Positions 53,888 to 64,000 of a stretch of DNA of 64,000 nucleotides are shown one piece after another. The number at the start of each line of letters is the position of its first letter. Positions within the stretch are counted from its first letter, which is position 1. The notes under the pieces are model-generated. The model did not search any database, was not told the DNA's origin, and worked only from the letters and a program-made list of their open reading frames with translations. The position numbers were made by a program, and so were the translations under genes. This stretch comes from Adenophora triphylla var. japonica (lineage: Eukaryota; Streptophyta; Magnoliopsida; Asterales; Campanulaceae): assembly GCA_022495995.1 (NCBI GenBank), contig JAFEMH010000524.1, forward strand, positions 558,001-622,000. The letters are read 5' to 3'.

Positions 53888-54886
53888 GAGCTTTCAGGGT
53901 TCAATTTTGCCCAGAATTTTGTGATATTTCACTTGTTTCTTTACCCTTTAAATTTCAGAAATTACATTAAGGCCTTATGTTTCCGATTAATTATATCCTT
54001 AATATTTTGGACAAAATCAACATCTTCGCCAAAGTGATTTTGTTGATTAAATTCAAAATTTTTAAAAGATGAATATAAATGTTGATATGTGATAATATGC
54101 TTGTTTCCCAAAGGAGACCTTGTTGTTGACTAAGTATTTGCATTCATGGGGTAATAATTGAATAAAATTTTTGATTAATTTAAATACTTTGTACCATCCC
54201 AAAGGAAGGCGGGTGTTTAAAATGAATTGTTTGTATTCTTTATTGCCGGGTAACAAGTACCTTAAATTTTAGGACATTTTTATACTTGAACCGGTCCAAA
54301 GGAAGGCAAGTATTTAAAATGTATTGTTTAGATTATTTGTTCACCCTAAGATGTATCAAATTGTGAGTCAATTCGCAATCCAAAGATTAGTCTTGATGTC
54401 ATGTTGATTATCTTTTTATTTTTTGATGGAATTCATTTGATATAATTAATCATTGTGTAGATTCTGATATATGTTTTTGTGTTTCATCTTGTTCTTTTTC
54501 CTCAGATTTGATTAATGCTTCATCCATAACTACTGCCATAAATAATATACCTTTGCTTACTGGGATTAATTTTAAAACTTGGAAAAAGAAGATAACAATG
54601 ATCTTAGGCTATATGGACCTTGATCTCGCATTAAGAGAACCAAGTACCGCCCCTCTTATCGACAAAAGCACTGCGAAAGAACGCTTAAGTCTAGAGAGGT
54701 GGAACTGTTCTAATCGCATGAGCCTAAGTGTCATGCAAAATGCAGTCCCGGAGACCTTTCTGAATAGTGTCTTCGAGGATGTTGGTGCTAAAGGTTTCCT
54801 GGATGCCCTAGAGGAACGCTTTGCAAAAAGCGAGAAATCGGAAACAAGTGCTACCTTAAGGAAGCTTGTTTCCATGAGGTATAAGG

Positions 54887-54891
54887 GTACC
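54887..54891. repeat. Target-site duplication, left (GTACC)
   Basis: GTACC lies immediately before the left LTR and again at 63622-63626 after the right LTR. Confidence 0.95.
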
Positions 54892-57404
54892 TGTGAGGAC
54901 CCCGACCCGGAACCTACACGTGTCCCGAGTTGGAGCGTCCTCAAACTAACCCAAATATCCTAAACTTTAAAAAAAAACTTTGATTTAACTTTCAAACGCT
55001 ACACCATTTACATACCTATTTCAAAATAACTCTACTCCTTTCTACACTGGGGGAAGAGTTGACCAACTTCGAAAGTAATAAATGATTTACAAAAAGATGT
55101 CGAATATAAAATAAGATTAGAGTTTACAAATACAAACCCTTTAAAAGAATTATATCAATACACAATTTCTACGCCAACCTACACGTACCCTGACAACCCA
55201 AAATACCACATCCAACTCCTTTCCGCCCTTACTTGGCCGGTCCACCTGTCTCGGGATCTAAAACAGTAAAGGGAGAGGGGTGAGAATAAATCTCAATGAG
55301 CTATTATGATATGCAGCAAGATGCCAAACAAAGTGCAACACATAGCATGGTAGCACATAACACATTATAAAAGCGGTAAACACCTTACGTTACCTCATTT
55401 TACCTTTTTCCCGTCTGAACAATAAGTCGTACAACGTGGGAGTAAAACTCCACTCTTTGGTGAATTGCCTCCAGCACATTCACCTCTTATAGGTCTCATG
55501 CCCCAGAGATCCATATAAGAAAGGATACCTATATTAGAGTATCCAACAATAATCTCGTCCCTCCTTACAACGATCGCAACAGTGGTAAAGCTTTTGGGTC
55601 AATACGGTCGTTAGCACGGCCCACCCGTGGCCACAGAGTGGGGAAGGGTCACCGGTATGACGAACCTTCAATCACTTATTGAACAAATCAATAATTGATT
55701 GAAATCCATCATACCCACCCGAACATAAACACGCTCAAGCACATGATAGATACTTGAGATAATCCACAAAACGGGATAACAATATAATAACATGGTAATG
55801 CATACTCATGAAATCAACACCATAGCATTAAGAACAACCATATAATACACTATGAATTATAATATAACAACATGGTAAAGTATACTCATGCCAATCAATT
55901 CCATCAATGAATATAAATTCAAGTAAGGTATCCATATAACCACATAATCCACGCCGGGATACAATATAATCATATACCAAATAATTCACACTTGAGATAC
56001 CACACAATAACTTGCCAATTAATCCATACTCAGGATGTTAAGGTATACACCAAATTCAACAGTTCAACAAATTGGGATAATAATGTCACAAGGCGATACA
56101 TGCTCATCTTCAATTAACGAAGTAGGGAAACTCATGGTTTCTACGCTATTTCTAACTAATCACCAAGGATAGGGGAACAAGTAAAGTCACCAAATACCAT
56201 AAACCAATCCTACAAAGTCATTACCCAACCTTGAATAATCTTAATAAAAGTGCAAGACCTACTTCCCATGTTTGGACCACTTTCCGAACAATATTTAACT
56301 ACTCCTACAATTCCATTTTGATCACTTAGGATGTCAATGTGTAGCCAAAGTATTCTACTTTAATCTAGGTTAAAGAGATTCCATTTTGGTTCGAGTTTGA
56401 TTAGGTTTGAACAACTCTAAACTTGGTTCAGGGTCTTGGGCGACCGCCCTTACACTTGGGCGACCGCCCAAGCCAACTTGGGCGACCGCCCAAGTCTCCT
56501 CCAGCCCCTTTTTGCAGATTTTTAACCCTTTTCAACCTAGTTCTTCTTTCCCTCTACCATGGCTTGATCAAGAACACCCAAGAACACCCTCATCTTACCA
56601 AGTCCCATTCAAAACATATAAACCCAAACCCAAGTAACCCTAGAAGGATTATCACTACAAATCCCACCCATTTCAACCCTTTAGATTCTCTTCCTTAAAC
56701 CCTAACTTCAACCAAGTTCATTTTCTAATCAATCAACTCCCATTTAGGTTTCCAAGCAAGGAATCAACATCACAAGATCAAGAATAATAATCAAAGAGCT
56801 TATGAACACATAGAGGAAGGGAATCATAACAACTCACTTGGATTTTACAAGGAAATGTTGATCTTTCTAGCTAGATGGCTTCCTCTAGGTCATCCAACTC
56901 CAATGGTGCCCTTAGACTTGATTTTTGGTGAAGAAATGCTTGACTTCAAAGCTTGGGCAAAAGGGGACTTCAATGGAGGTTTTCTCTATGCTTTCTCTAG
57001 GATGAATGGGATGAATGAGGGAGAAGGGAGGGGAAGGGAGTAAGAGGAGGTAAGGGGAGGTGACACATGGCAAGGGAGGAAGGACTTCTACAAATTGGCC
57101 CCCCATGGGAAATTAGCCAAGGCTTTCACCCACCCATTTTAATTAATTTAAATCTTTATCCCATTAATTCATCCTACTCATTTAACCTCCCTACATTATT
57201 TATCATTTTTCCATTTTTATTATTTCTTCAAGTTTCTTTATTTAATGTCCAATAAATTCTTAAAAGATCCTAAATTTACTTTTCACCCAATTTATTCTTA
57301 ATTTAAGAATCTAAAGACATAATTGAACACATAAAGCTAGCATGAATATTAAAAACATATAATTAAATATTTAAAAATGAGTGCCTAGGGTTGGGGTCGT
57401 CACA
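54892..57404 (-). repeat. 3' LTR of the inserted element (left)
   Basis: 2513 bp. It contains three copies of the inverted repeat TTGGGCGACCGCCCAA at 56435-56494. ORFs at 56407-57255 recur in the other LTR and are not genes as far as I can tell. Confidence 0.93.
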
Positions 57405-57420
57405 CTCACTCCCCTTAAAG
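57405..57420 (-). other. Polypurine tract of the inserted element
   Basis: The minus strand reads CTTTAAGGGGAGTGAG directly before the left LTR. Confidence 0.8.
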
Positions 57421-57890
57421 AAAATTCGTCCCGAATTTGACTGCCACTTACCCTAAGGTTCAAATAGCAAAGGTTACCTTTCACACATTCTAACTTAACA
57501 TTTTCAATTAGACTTCTCAAAGGCATGATTCTACTATACATTTTCACAACTTAAATACTCTAAGGCTTCAATTCCCAATCGGTCTCATCAATGCTATGAT
57601 TCTTTCCCAGATTCAAATTTCATTAATAATGTGATATAACAACTCAATACGCCGAGAATACCATACCATTATTGCTAACCCGAATTTTCACGACCTCAAG
57701 GAAAGTATATTAAATGAAAAGTATTACACCTTATGTTACCCAATACATTACGATATTACATTTAAAACTTCAATTACTCTATAAGCCGCTCCAAGTCGAT
57801 CTATAAGCAAAATCACCAACCCTTTCTAAAACTTCAAATGGATTAACAAAATTTTGGCGCCAATCTACCTTAGGCCTTGCTTCTCTAATT

Positions 57891-58172
57891 TCAACCCAAC
57901 AAATTAGAGGTCGATATTTTCTTCCCTAACAACGCCTCATACGGTTTTATCTCAAAGTTAGAATAATAACCGCTATTATACGCATCCAACCACCGGTAAT
58001 CATACGACCTATCGACTACCAAATCCATTGTACATGCCCGTAGCATATCCTCAATAATACGTAATGATTCCTCAATTTTCACAAGGTTAAACTCAATAAC
58101 ATTCCTACATTCCAAAAGGACTTTCCCCAAATGAGGTCTATCCAATCCATTTAATACTAGGGGTTTATACAA
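57891..58172 (-). pseudogene. Integrase core remnant, chromovirus (Del/Tekay-like)
   Basis: The minus-strand frame has IIEDMLRACTMDL, then a YNSGYYSNFEIKPYEALLGKK run. The equivalent stretch in chromovirus integrases has the same spacing (LEDMLRAC, then YNNSYHSSIGM-PYEALYG-like). It includes the region after the catalytic Glu. Many substitutions are evident and no frame joins it to other domains. Confidence 0.65.
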
Positions 58173-58716
58173 CTAAACGATCCCCTAACATATGTGAGGA
58201 CATGATCAAAGAATTGTATCACCTATAAACATATACAATGAGTGGAAAATACAATCAACTTTCTATAAACAAAACAACATACTACTTTTTACTTCCAAGG
58301 TAACTTAATCAAAAATTTTATAGTGATAATACTCTCAAGTTCAATCTAGAACTCTAAATATTTTAATTAATCTTCTAACGACAACATTCTATTATCACCA
58401 TTCAATGTTCCAATTATGTTCGGGACTAGTGACAATTCAATATTCAAATTGAATGGTTGGTCGCCCACAACGGAGCCGATCCAACTCCATAACAACAACC
58501 GAGTCTATGCGACTTCCACATTAATAACTCCACAATTTATCAATTATTTCTGATCAAAACTTTTAATACAATTAATCACTATAGAGGGGAACTAGGTTGC
58601 TTTTCTACTTGCTTCGTACGAACTATAACTTTAAAGTAACATGTCTTTCGAAAATTTACAACATTTTTTCGTAATTTCAAATGATAACATAAGAAGAGAT
58701 CCAAAGAGACCCGAAT

Positions 58717-58863
58717 GGTTTACTTCTTTAAAACCGGCCCATACCAGTTTTAATTAACTAAACCACTCAGAAAATTCAAAGGATTGATAAGCTAACAAAA
58801 ATAGCTCGAGTGATTTAATTATCTACAACCGTCCCATACCAGTGGTAGATAGTTAAATTACTC
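58717..58863. repeat. Two adjacent long hairpins with similar loops
   Basis: Hairpin 1 (58717-58764): arms GGTTTACTTCTTTAAAAC and GTTTTAATTAACTAAACC pair at 15 of 18 positions. Hairpin 2 (58808-58863): 22-nt arms, 19 matched. Loops are CGGCCCATACCA and CGTCCCATACCA, so the two share a loop though stems differ. Confidence 0.75.
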
Positions 58864-60975
58864 ACGTATTTTAATTTACGCGAAAATGGTTTACTGACCT
58901 TATCAACTATCCCCGAAGGGCACAATTGCTTACACAGAGGTCCAATATATATTCCAAAGTTTTAAAACACCTTTAAAACAATTTTAACAAAATATTCTTG
59001 ATTGACCTCTATTTATAGTGTAGCCACCACTCATACTATTTAGACTTAGTTAATTTCTCTCTAAGAAAACACAATCTCGCAATACTATTACTATCCCCGA
59101 TAAATAACACTAAAACAATCATTAAGATTATAACTAGGTAAACCATCCTCAATTCAATAATTCCTCAAGTTGAAAGTTCAACACTTTTATTTAATTTGAG
59201 TCATCTATTCACCACCTTTGATATTGGTATTGTACTTAGCAACAACATATTGTAAAACATCTAGTTCCCAATCAAATACCATAATTTCTAAATCGAAAAT
59301 ATAATTGGAACTCACATAGATCAATCATTTCCGAATTTCAATTAAACATTACGAGTATAATCTAACTTAACTCTCAATAACCATCAACAAACTCAAAATC
59401 CGTACAACGTCAATATCTTTCGAGCATCACACAAATCCCTCATATGACTCACGTAACTAAGTCGAACTATAGTATATAACCATCCTAAAGTATCCTGTCT
59501 CCCAATAAGATTCATCCTCATTTTCTCAACTAATGATAATCAATTCTCAAAACGAACCCTATACCTATCTTACCAATTTCTGAAGTTGACCCTATAAGTC
59601 ACCAATAACTACATCTATTATACTTCTTCACATTTATCCTATTTACCTCTCCATAGCTAGTACACAATCCATAAATCAAAACGGTCATACTAGATATAAA
59701 TGTTGTCTTAAGTATACCCTTAAAGCAAATTTTTTTTTTTCACTGAAATTGTAACACTCCGAAAATTCAACTAATAACCATTGAGTATCCTACTAGTTTC
59801 TAAAATCATTCATACAAATCGTCAACAAGTGCTAACGAATACTTATTCTTCACAGTTACCTATTTAAGATCTCTATAACCCTTTGATTAACCACCAAGTA
59901 TCATCTTTTCTGATTACAGTAACAATTTATCCTTACTGAGAATCGCTAAGCTAGTTATCTTCTTTATCAATTAATTTCTTAAGTTGAATCATCGATTTCA
60001 TCATCCAAATTTGTATACTCTATCTAGGGATCCGAATACCGAAATAGTGACTTATATCCATTCAGCTTCAATACCCTGGTATGATACCTGATGAAAACCC
60101 ATTTTGGAAACTCACTTGAAAAAACACCACTTAGTCAACTTATAGGGTGATATTACTTACAAAAATATCTGATTTCCTATTTAATTTAGTAGCAAGAATT
60201 CAATCAATCTCTCCTTAGAGAATACTTATAGCACCTAAGGCAAAGATATATTAGTTCCATAAGATCTCTTACTCGCGATAATTTATAACTCATATAATCT
60301 CACTTAGACTATCACTTTCAATACTAGTCTTCATATATCTAGTCTCCCCACGAGACACCAATGCATAATTACTCACACAAGTACACAACCATAAATCTCT
60401 CTTAATTAGGCCATACTTTAGACAATTACGCGTATGTGACATAATATCAATTAATAATTTACCCGACTCAATTACACATACGAGGTAATCAAACGTAGAT
60501 AAGGAGACTCTGCTCATGCGGCAGTCCTCCTCCAACACAACAACTACTCAAATAATTCAAGTTAACATAACGATGATTCACGGATAGGTAACTCGCCCAA
60601 ATCCACCGGCAATACATGCCCACTTAATCACAATTACCAAGATAATTAAGGATGATTCGAGGTACGACCCCATCGGAGTAGAACCTCCAACACATAAGGC
60701 AACTCTTAGGCCAATTATGCAAATAAAAGATGAAATGTAATGCCACAAGAGAGCGTATGAACGAGGATTTATAAAAGTATGAATCCTAACTCCTGAGACA
60801 GGTAAAATACCTCAAATGATGGTGGGGAAATCTATCTTTCCAAAACTCACCTTTCCTTGATTCCTTGGTTGGTCAATATCATTTTCTGTCTTTGAACAAA
60901 TTCCTGCATTAAACTCTCGACGTCAGTTATCACACACTCTCACTCAGCTAGACTCTACCCGAGAACTCTAACCGA

Positions 60976-60989
60976 GCTCTGATACCAAC
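60976..60989 (-). other. Primer-binding site of the inserted element
   Basis: GCTCTGATACCAAC in plus; reversed it gives TGGTATCAGAGC next to the LTR. Confidence 0.92.
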
Positions 60990-63621
60990 TGTGAGGACCC
61001 CGACCCGGAACCTACACGTGTCCCGAGTTGGAGCGTCCTCAAACTAACCCAAATATCCTAAACTTTAAAAAAAACTTTGATTTAACTTTCAAACGCTACA
61101 CCATTTACATACCCATTTCAAAATAACTCTACTCCTTTCTACACTGGGGGAAGAGTTGACCAACTCCGAAAGTAATAAATGATTTACAAAAAGATGTCGA
61201 ATATAAAATAAGATTAGAGTTTATAAATACAAACCCTTTAAAAGAATTATATCAATACACAATTTCTACGCCAACCTACACGTACCCCGACAAACCCAAA
61301 ATACCACATCCAACTCCTTTCCGCCCTTACTTGGCCGGTCCACCTGTCTCGGGATCTAAAACAGTAAAGGGAGAGGGGTGAGAATAAATCTCAATGAGCT
61401 ATTATGATATGCAAAGAAGATGCCAAACAAAGTGCAACACATAGTATGGTAGCACATAACACATTATAAAAGCGGTAAACACCTTACGTTACCTCATTTT
61501 ACCTTTTTCCCGTCTGAACAATAAGTCGTACAACGTGGGAGTAAAACTCCACTCTTTGGTGAATTGCCTCCAGCACATTCACCTCTTATAGGTCTCATGC
61601 CCCAGAGATCCATATAAGAAAGGATACCTATATTAGAGTATCCAACAATAATCTCGTCCCTCCTTACAACGATCGCAACAGTCCGTAAAGCTTTTTGGGT
61701 CAATACAGCAGTAGCACAGCCCCACCCCGTGGCCACAGAGTGGGAAGGGTCACCGGTATGACGAACCTTCAATCACTTATTGAACAAATCAATAATTGAT
61801 TGAAATCCATCATACCCACCCGAACATAAACACGCTCAAGCACATGATAGATACTTGAGATAATCCACAAAACGGGATAACAATATAATAACATGGTAAT
61901 GCATACTCATGAAATCAACACCATAGTGCAACAACCATATAATACACTATGCATTATAATATAACAACATGGTAAAGTATACTCATGCCAATCAATTCCA
62001 TCAATGAATATAAATTCAAGTAAGGTATCCATATAACCACATAATCCACGCCGGGATACAATATAATCATATACCAAATAATTCACACTTGAGATACCAC
62101 ACAATAAATTGCCAATTAATCCATACTCAGGATGTTAAGGTATACACCAAATTCAACAGTTCAACAAATTGGGATAATAATGTCACAAGGCGATACATGC
62201 TCATCTTCAATTAACGAAGTAGGGAAACTCATGGTTTCTACGCTATTTCTAACTAATCACCAAGGATAGGGGAACAAGTAAAGTCACCAAATACCATAAA
62301 CCAATCCTACAAAGTCATTACCCAACCTTGAATAATCTTAATAAAAGTGCAAGACCTACTTCCCATGTTTGGACCACTTTCCGAACAATATTTAACTACT
62401 CCTACAATTCCATTTTGATCACTTAGGATGTCAATGTGTAGCCAAAGTATTCTACTTTAATCTAGGTTAAAGAGATTCCATTTTGGTTCGAGTTTGATTA
62501 GGTTTGAACAACTCTAAACTTGGTTCGGTGGTCTGGCGACCGCCCTTACACTTGGGCGACCGCCTGTGGACCTCAAGAGAATTTATGGTTTTACGCCGGC
62601 AGGCGATCGCCCTTAACCGCACTTGGGCGACCGCCCAAGTGGACTTCAAGGGAATTTAGACCTCCCGCCAGCCTTGGGCGACCGCCCAAGCCAACTGGGC
62701 GACCGCCCAAGTCTCCTCCACCCACTTTTTGCAGATTTTTAACCCTTTTCAACCTAGTTCTTCTTTCCCTCTACCATGGCTTGATCAAGAACACCCAAGA
62801 ACACCCTCATCTTACCAAGTCCCATTCAAAACATATAAACCCAAACCCAAGTAACCCTAGAAGGATTATCACTACAAATCCCACCCATTTCAACCCTTTA
62901 GATTCTCTTCCTTAAACCCTAACTTCAACCAAGTTCATTTTCTAATCAATCAACTCCCATTTAGGTTTCCAAGCAAGGAATCAACATCACAAGATCAAGA
63001 ATAATAATCAAAGAGCTTATGAACACATAGAGGAAGGGAATCATAACAACTCACTTGGATTTTACAAGGAAATGTTGATCTTTCTAGCTAGATGGCTTCC
63101 TCTAGGTCATCCAACTCCAATGGTGCCCTTAGACTTGATTTTTGGTGAAGAAATGCTTGACTTCAAAGCTTGGGCAAAAGGGGACTTCAATGGAGGTTTT
63201 CTCTATGCTTTCTCTAGGATGAATGGGATGAATGAGGGAGAAGGGAGGGGAAGGGAGTAAGAGGAGGTAAGGGGAGGTGACACATGGCAAGGGAGGAAGG
63301 ACTTCTACAAATTGGCCCCCCATGGGAAATTAGCCAAGGCTTTCACCCACCCATTTTAATTAATTTAAATCTTTATCCCATTAATTCATCCTACTCATTT
63401 AACCTCCCTACATTATTTATCATTTTTCCATTTTTATTATTTCTTCAAGTTTCTTTATTTAATGTCCAATAAATTCTTAAAAGATCCTAAATTTACTTTT
63501 CACCCAATTTATTCTTAATTTAAGAATCTAAAGACATAATTGAACACATAAAGCTAGCATGAATATTAAAAGCATATAATTAAATATTTAAAAATGAGTG
63601 CCTAGGGTTGGGGTCGTCACA
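60990..63621 (-). repeat. 5' LTR of the inserted element (right)
   Basis: 2632 bp, matching the left LTR along its length. Its GGGCGACCGCCC array (62534-62711) has six copies against three on the left, explaining most of the 119-bp length difference. Confidence 0.93.
62534..62711. repeat. TTGGGCGACCGCCCAA palindrome array, long form
   Basis: Copies at about 62534, 62551, 62602, 62622, 62671 and 62695; the third reads GGCGATCGCCC. Spacers contain two similar TCAAG(A/G)GAATTTA blocks. Confidence 0.88.
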
Positions 63622-64000
63622 GTACCGAAATCTTAAGGGAGTACATAATGAAAATGTTTCACCTATCGGCGAAATTAAAAGCACTCAAGTTGGATTTATC
63701 GGAAGACTTACTTGTGCATTTGGCTTTAATTTCTCTCCCTCCTCAATTTGGTCATTTTGAAACGACCTATAATTGTCAAAAGGACAAGTGGAATATTAAT
63801 GAATTAATTTCATATGTGACGGAGGAAGAAGATAGATTGAAACATATAAAACCCGAAAGTGCCCATTTTGCATCTGCCTCTTCTCGTGGGAAAAAGAGAA
63901 AAAGGAAGAAGATTGCGGTTGCAACAAAGAAGCCTAAGGGAACATTCAATGATCAAAAGGTGAAGAAGTGCTTCTTTTGCAAGGACCTTACGCACATGAA

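Larger units (their letters stand above)
53158..54505 (+). other. Proposed gag leader intron of Copia-3
   Basis: Donor TCCTCAG|GTATAC at 53158 and acceptor TTCTTTTTCCTCAG ending at 54505 would join phase 1 to phase 1. The intron would remove the end of the LTR, the primer-binding site and the GACGAGTCGTC array (53668-53887). Apart from this it has AT-rich sequence with no gene and two GGTCCAAAGGAAGG-like blocks near 54195 and 54295. Confidence 0.6.
57421..60975 (-). other. Decayed interior of the inserted element
   Basis: Rich in A and T, stops in all frames. Only 57891-58172 is recognisable. A pair of long hairpins lies at 58717-58764 and 58808-58863. I could not identify RT, RNase H, protease or gag elsewhere. 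Confidence 0.6.
54892..63621 (-). mobile_element. Non-autonomous LTR element with chromovirus-like remnants, inserted in Copia-3 gag
   Basis: LTRs of 2513 and 2632 bp flank a 3585-bp interior with no long ORF. The primer-binding site (GCTCTGATACCAAC in plus) abuts the right LTR, and a purine tract the left one. A perfect 5-bp target duplication, GTACC, proves transposition. LTRs begin TGTGAGGACCCC and end GGTCGTCACA in plus orientation. They look about 98% identical by eye outside one array. The interior retains a worn integrase piece, so this is a large-LTR derivative probably moved by enzymes from another copy. Confidence 0.93.
52829..64000 (+). mobile_element. Copia-3: plus-strand copia element, 5' part only, split by an LTR element
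   Basis: 5' LTR, primer-binding site, leader and gag are present; gag is interrupted by the element at 54892-63621 and resumes at 63627. The element continues past the window edge. The LTR starts 13 bp after MITE 2. Confidence 0.85.
53145..64000 (+). pseudogene. Copia-3 gag, start in LTR, split by insertion
   Basis: Proposed exon 1 is 53145-53157, encoding Met-Glu-Ser-Ser plus one base. Exon 2 starts at 54506 with a frame giving LINASSITTAINNIPLLTG and NFKTWKKKITMILGYMDLDL, then SVMQNAVPETF and ATLRKLVSMRYKG up to 54891. After the inserted element and one target duplication the same frame resumes at 63627 with ILREYIMKMFHLSAKLKALK, LLVHLALISLPPQF, a Lys/Arg-rich stretch and CFFCKDLTHMK, the first half of a zinc knuckle at the window edge. 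This is UBN2-type copia gag. No in-frame ATG exists upstream of the conserved domain other than the LTR one. The insertion disables it; otherwise the visible frame is open. Confidence 0.8.

Noticed and set aside
56407..57255. Small ORFs repeated in both LTRs (62520-63472) as possible genes
   Set aside because: They are repeated only because the LTRs are duplicated; no domain, and no long frame crosses the palindrome array consistently.
60961..60990. tRNA-like sequence
   Set aside because: The match is limited to the primer-binding complement of initiator-methionine tRNA; no cloverleaf can be drawn.

Overview
This is plant nuclear DNA, most likely from a eudicot (an inference from the element families; I cannot name a species). 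I found no intact host gene. Almost all of the window is nested or adjacent transposable elements: Ty3/gypsy Tat-lineage LTR retrotransposons, a Ty1/copia Sirevirus-like element, other copia copies, a non-autonomous LTR element with a decayed chromovirus-like interior, Helitrons and Stowaway MITEs. The only host-like coding material is a first-exon fragment inside a Helitron.

Layout. 1-7254: remains of a Tat-type element (Tat-0, minus strand) with an LTR junction, tandem repeats and an intron-bearing plus-strand plant-mobile-domain gene (2940-5356). 7255-17727: a complete but disabled Sirevirus-like copia element (minus strand) with about 985-bp LTRs, gag, PR, IN, RT, RNase H and an extra 3' ORF. 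17728-27347: Tat-1, with integrase, dual RNase H, RT and protease but no recognisable gag core. 26102-39870: Tat-2, which shares LTR B with Tat-1, carries an antisense gene and keeps gag and protease but has lost RT and RNase H. 40065-45154: a third Gypsy (Tat-like) element, cut off inside RNase H, with a 5' LTR. 45203-46952: Helitron material with captured gene 5' ends. 47331-47617 and 52536-52813: Stowaway MITEs. 49060-51102: two decayed copia fragments. 52269-52434: a 166-bp mini-Helitron. 52829 to the window end: a plus-strand copia element whose gag is split by an 8.7-kb LTR element (54892-63621, TSD GTACC).

Functional picture. The elements are mostly dead by stops, frameshifts and deletions, though the two LTR elements with both LTRs have similar LTR pairs. 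Two signals stand out. (1) Six otherwise unrelated LTR-element families each carry their own iterated CG-containing inverted repeat, in LTRs, leaders or even coding sequence. (2) The copia element at 52.8 kb appears to place its gag start codon in the 5' LTR, followed by a 1.35-kb intron that contains the primer-binding site and the palindrome array, so splicing would separate messenger from genomic RNA. All reading is by eye; boundaries marked approximate are uncertain by tens of bases.
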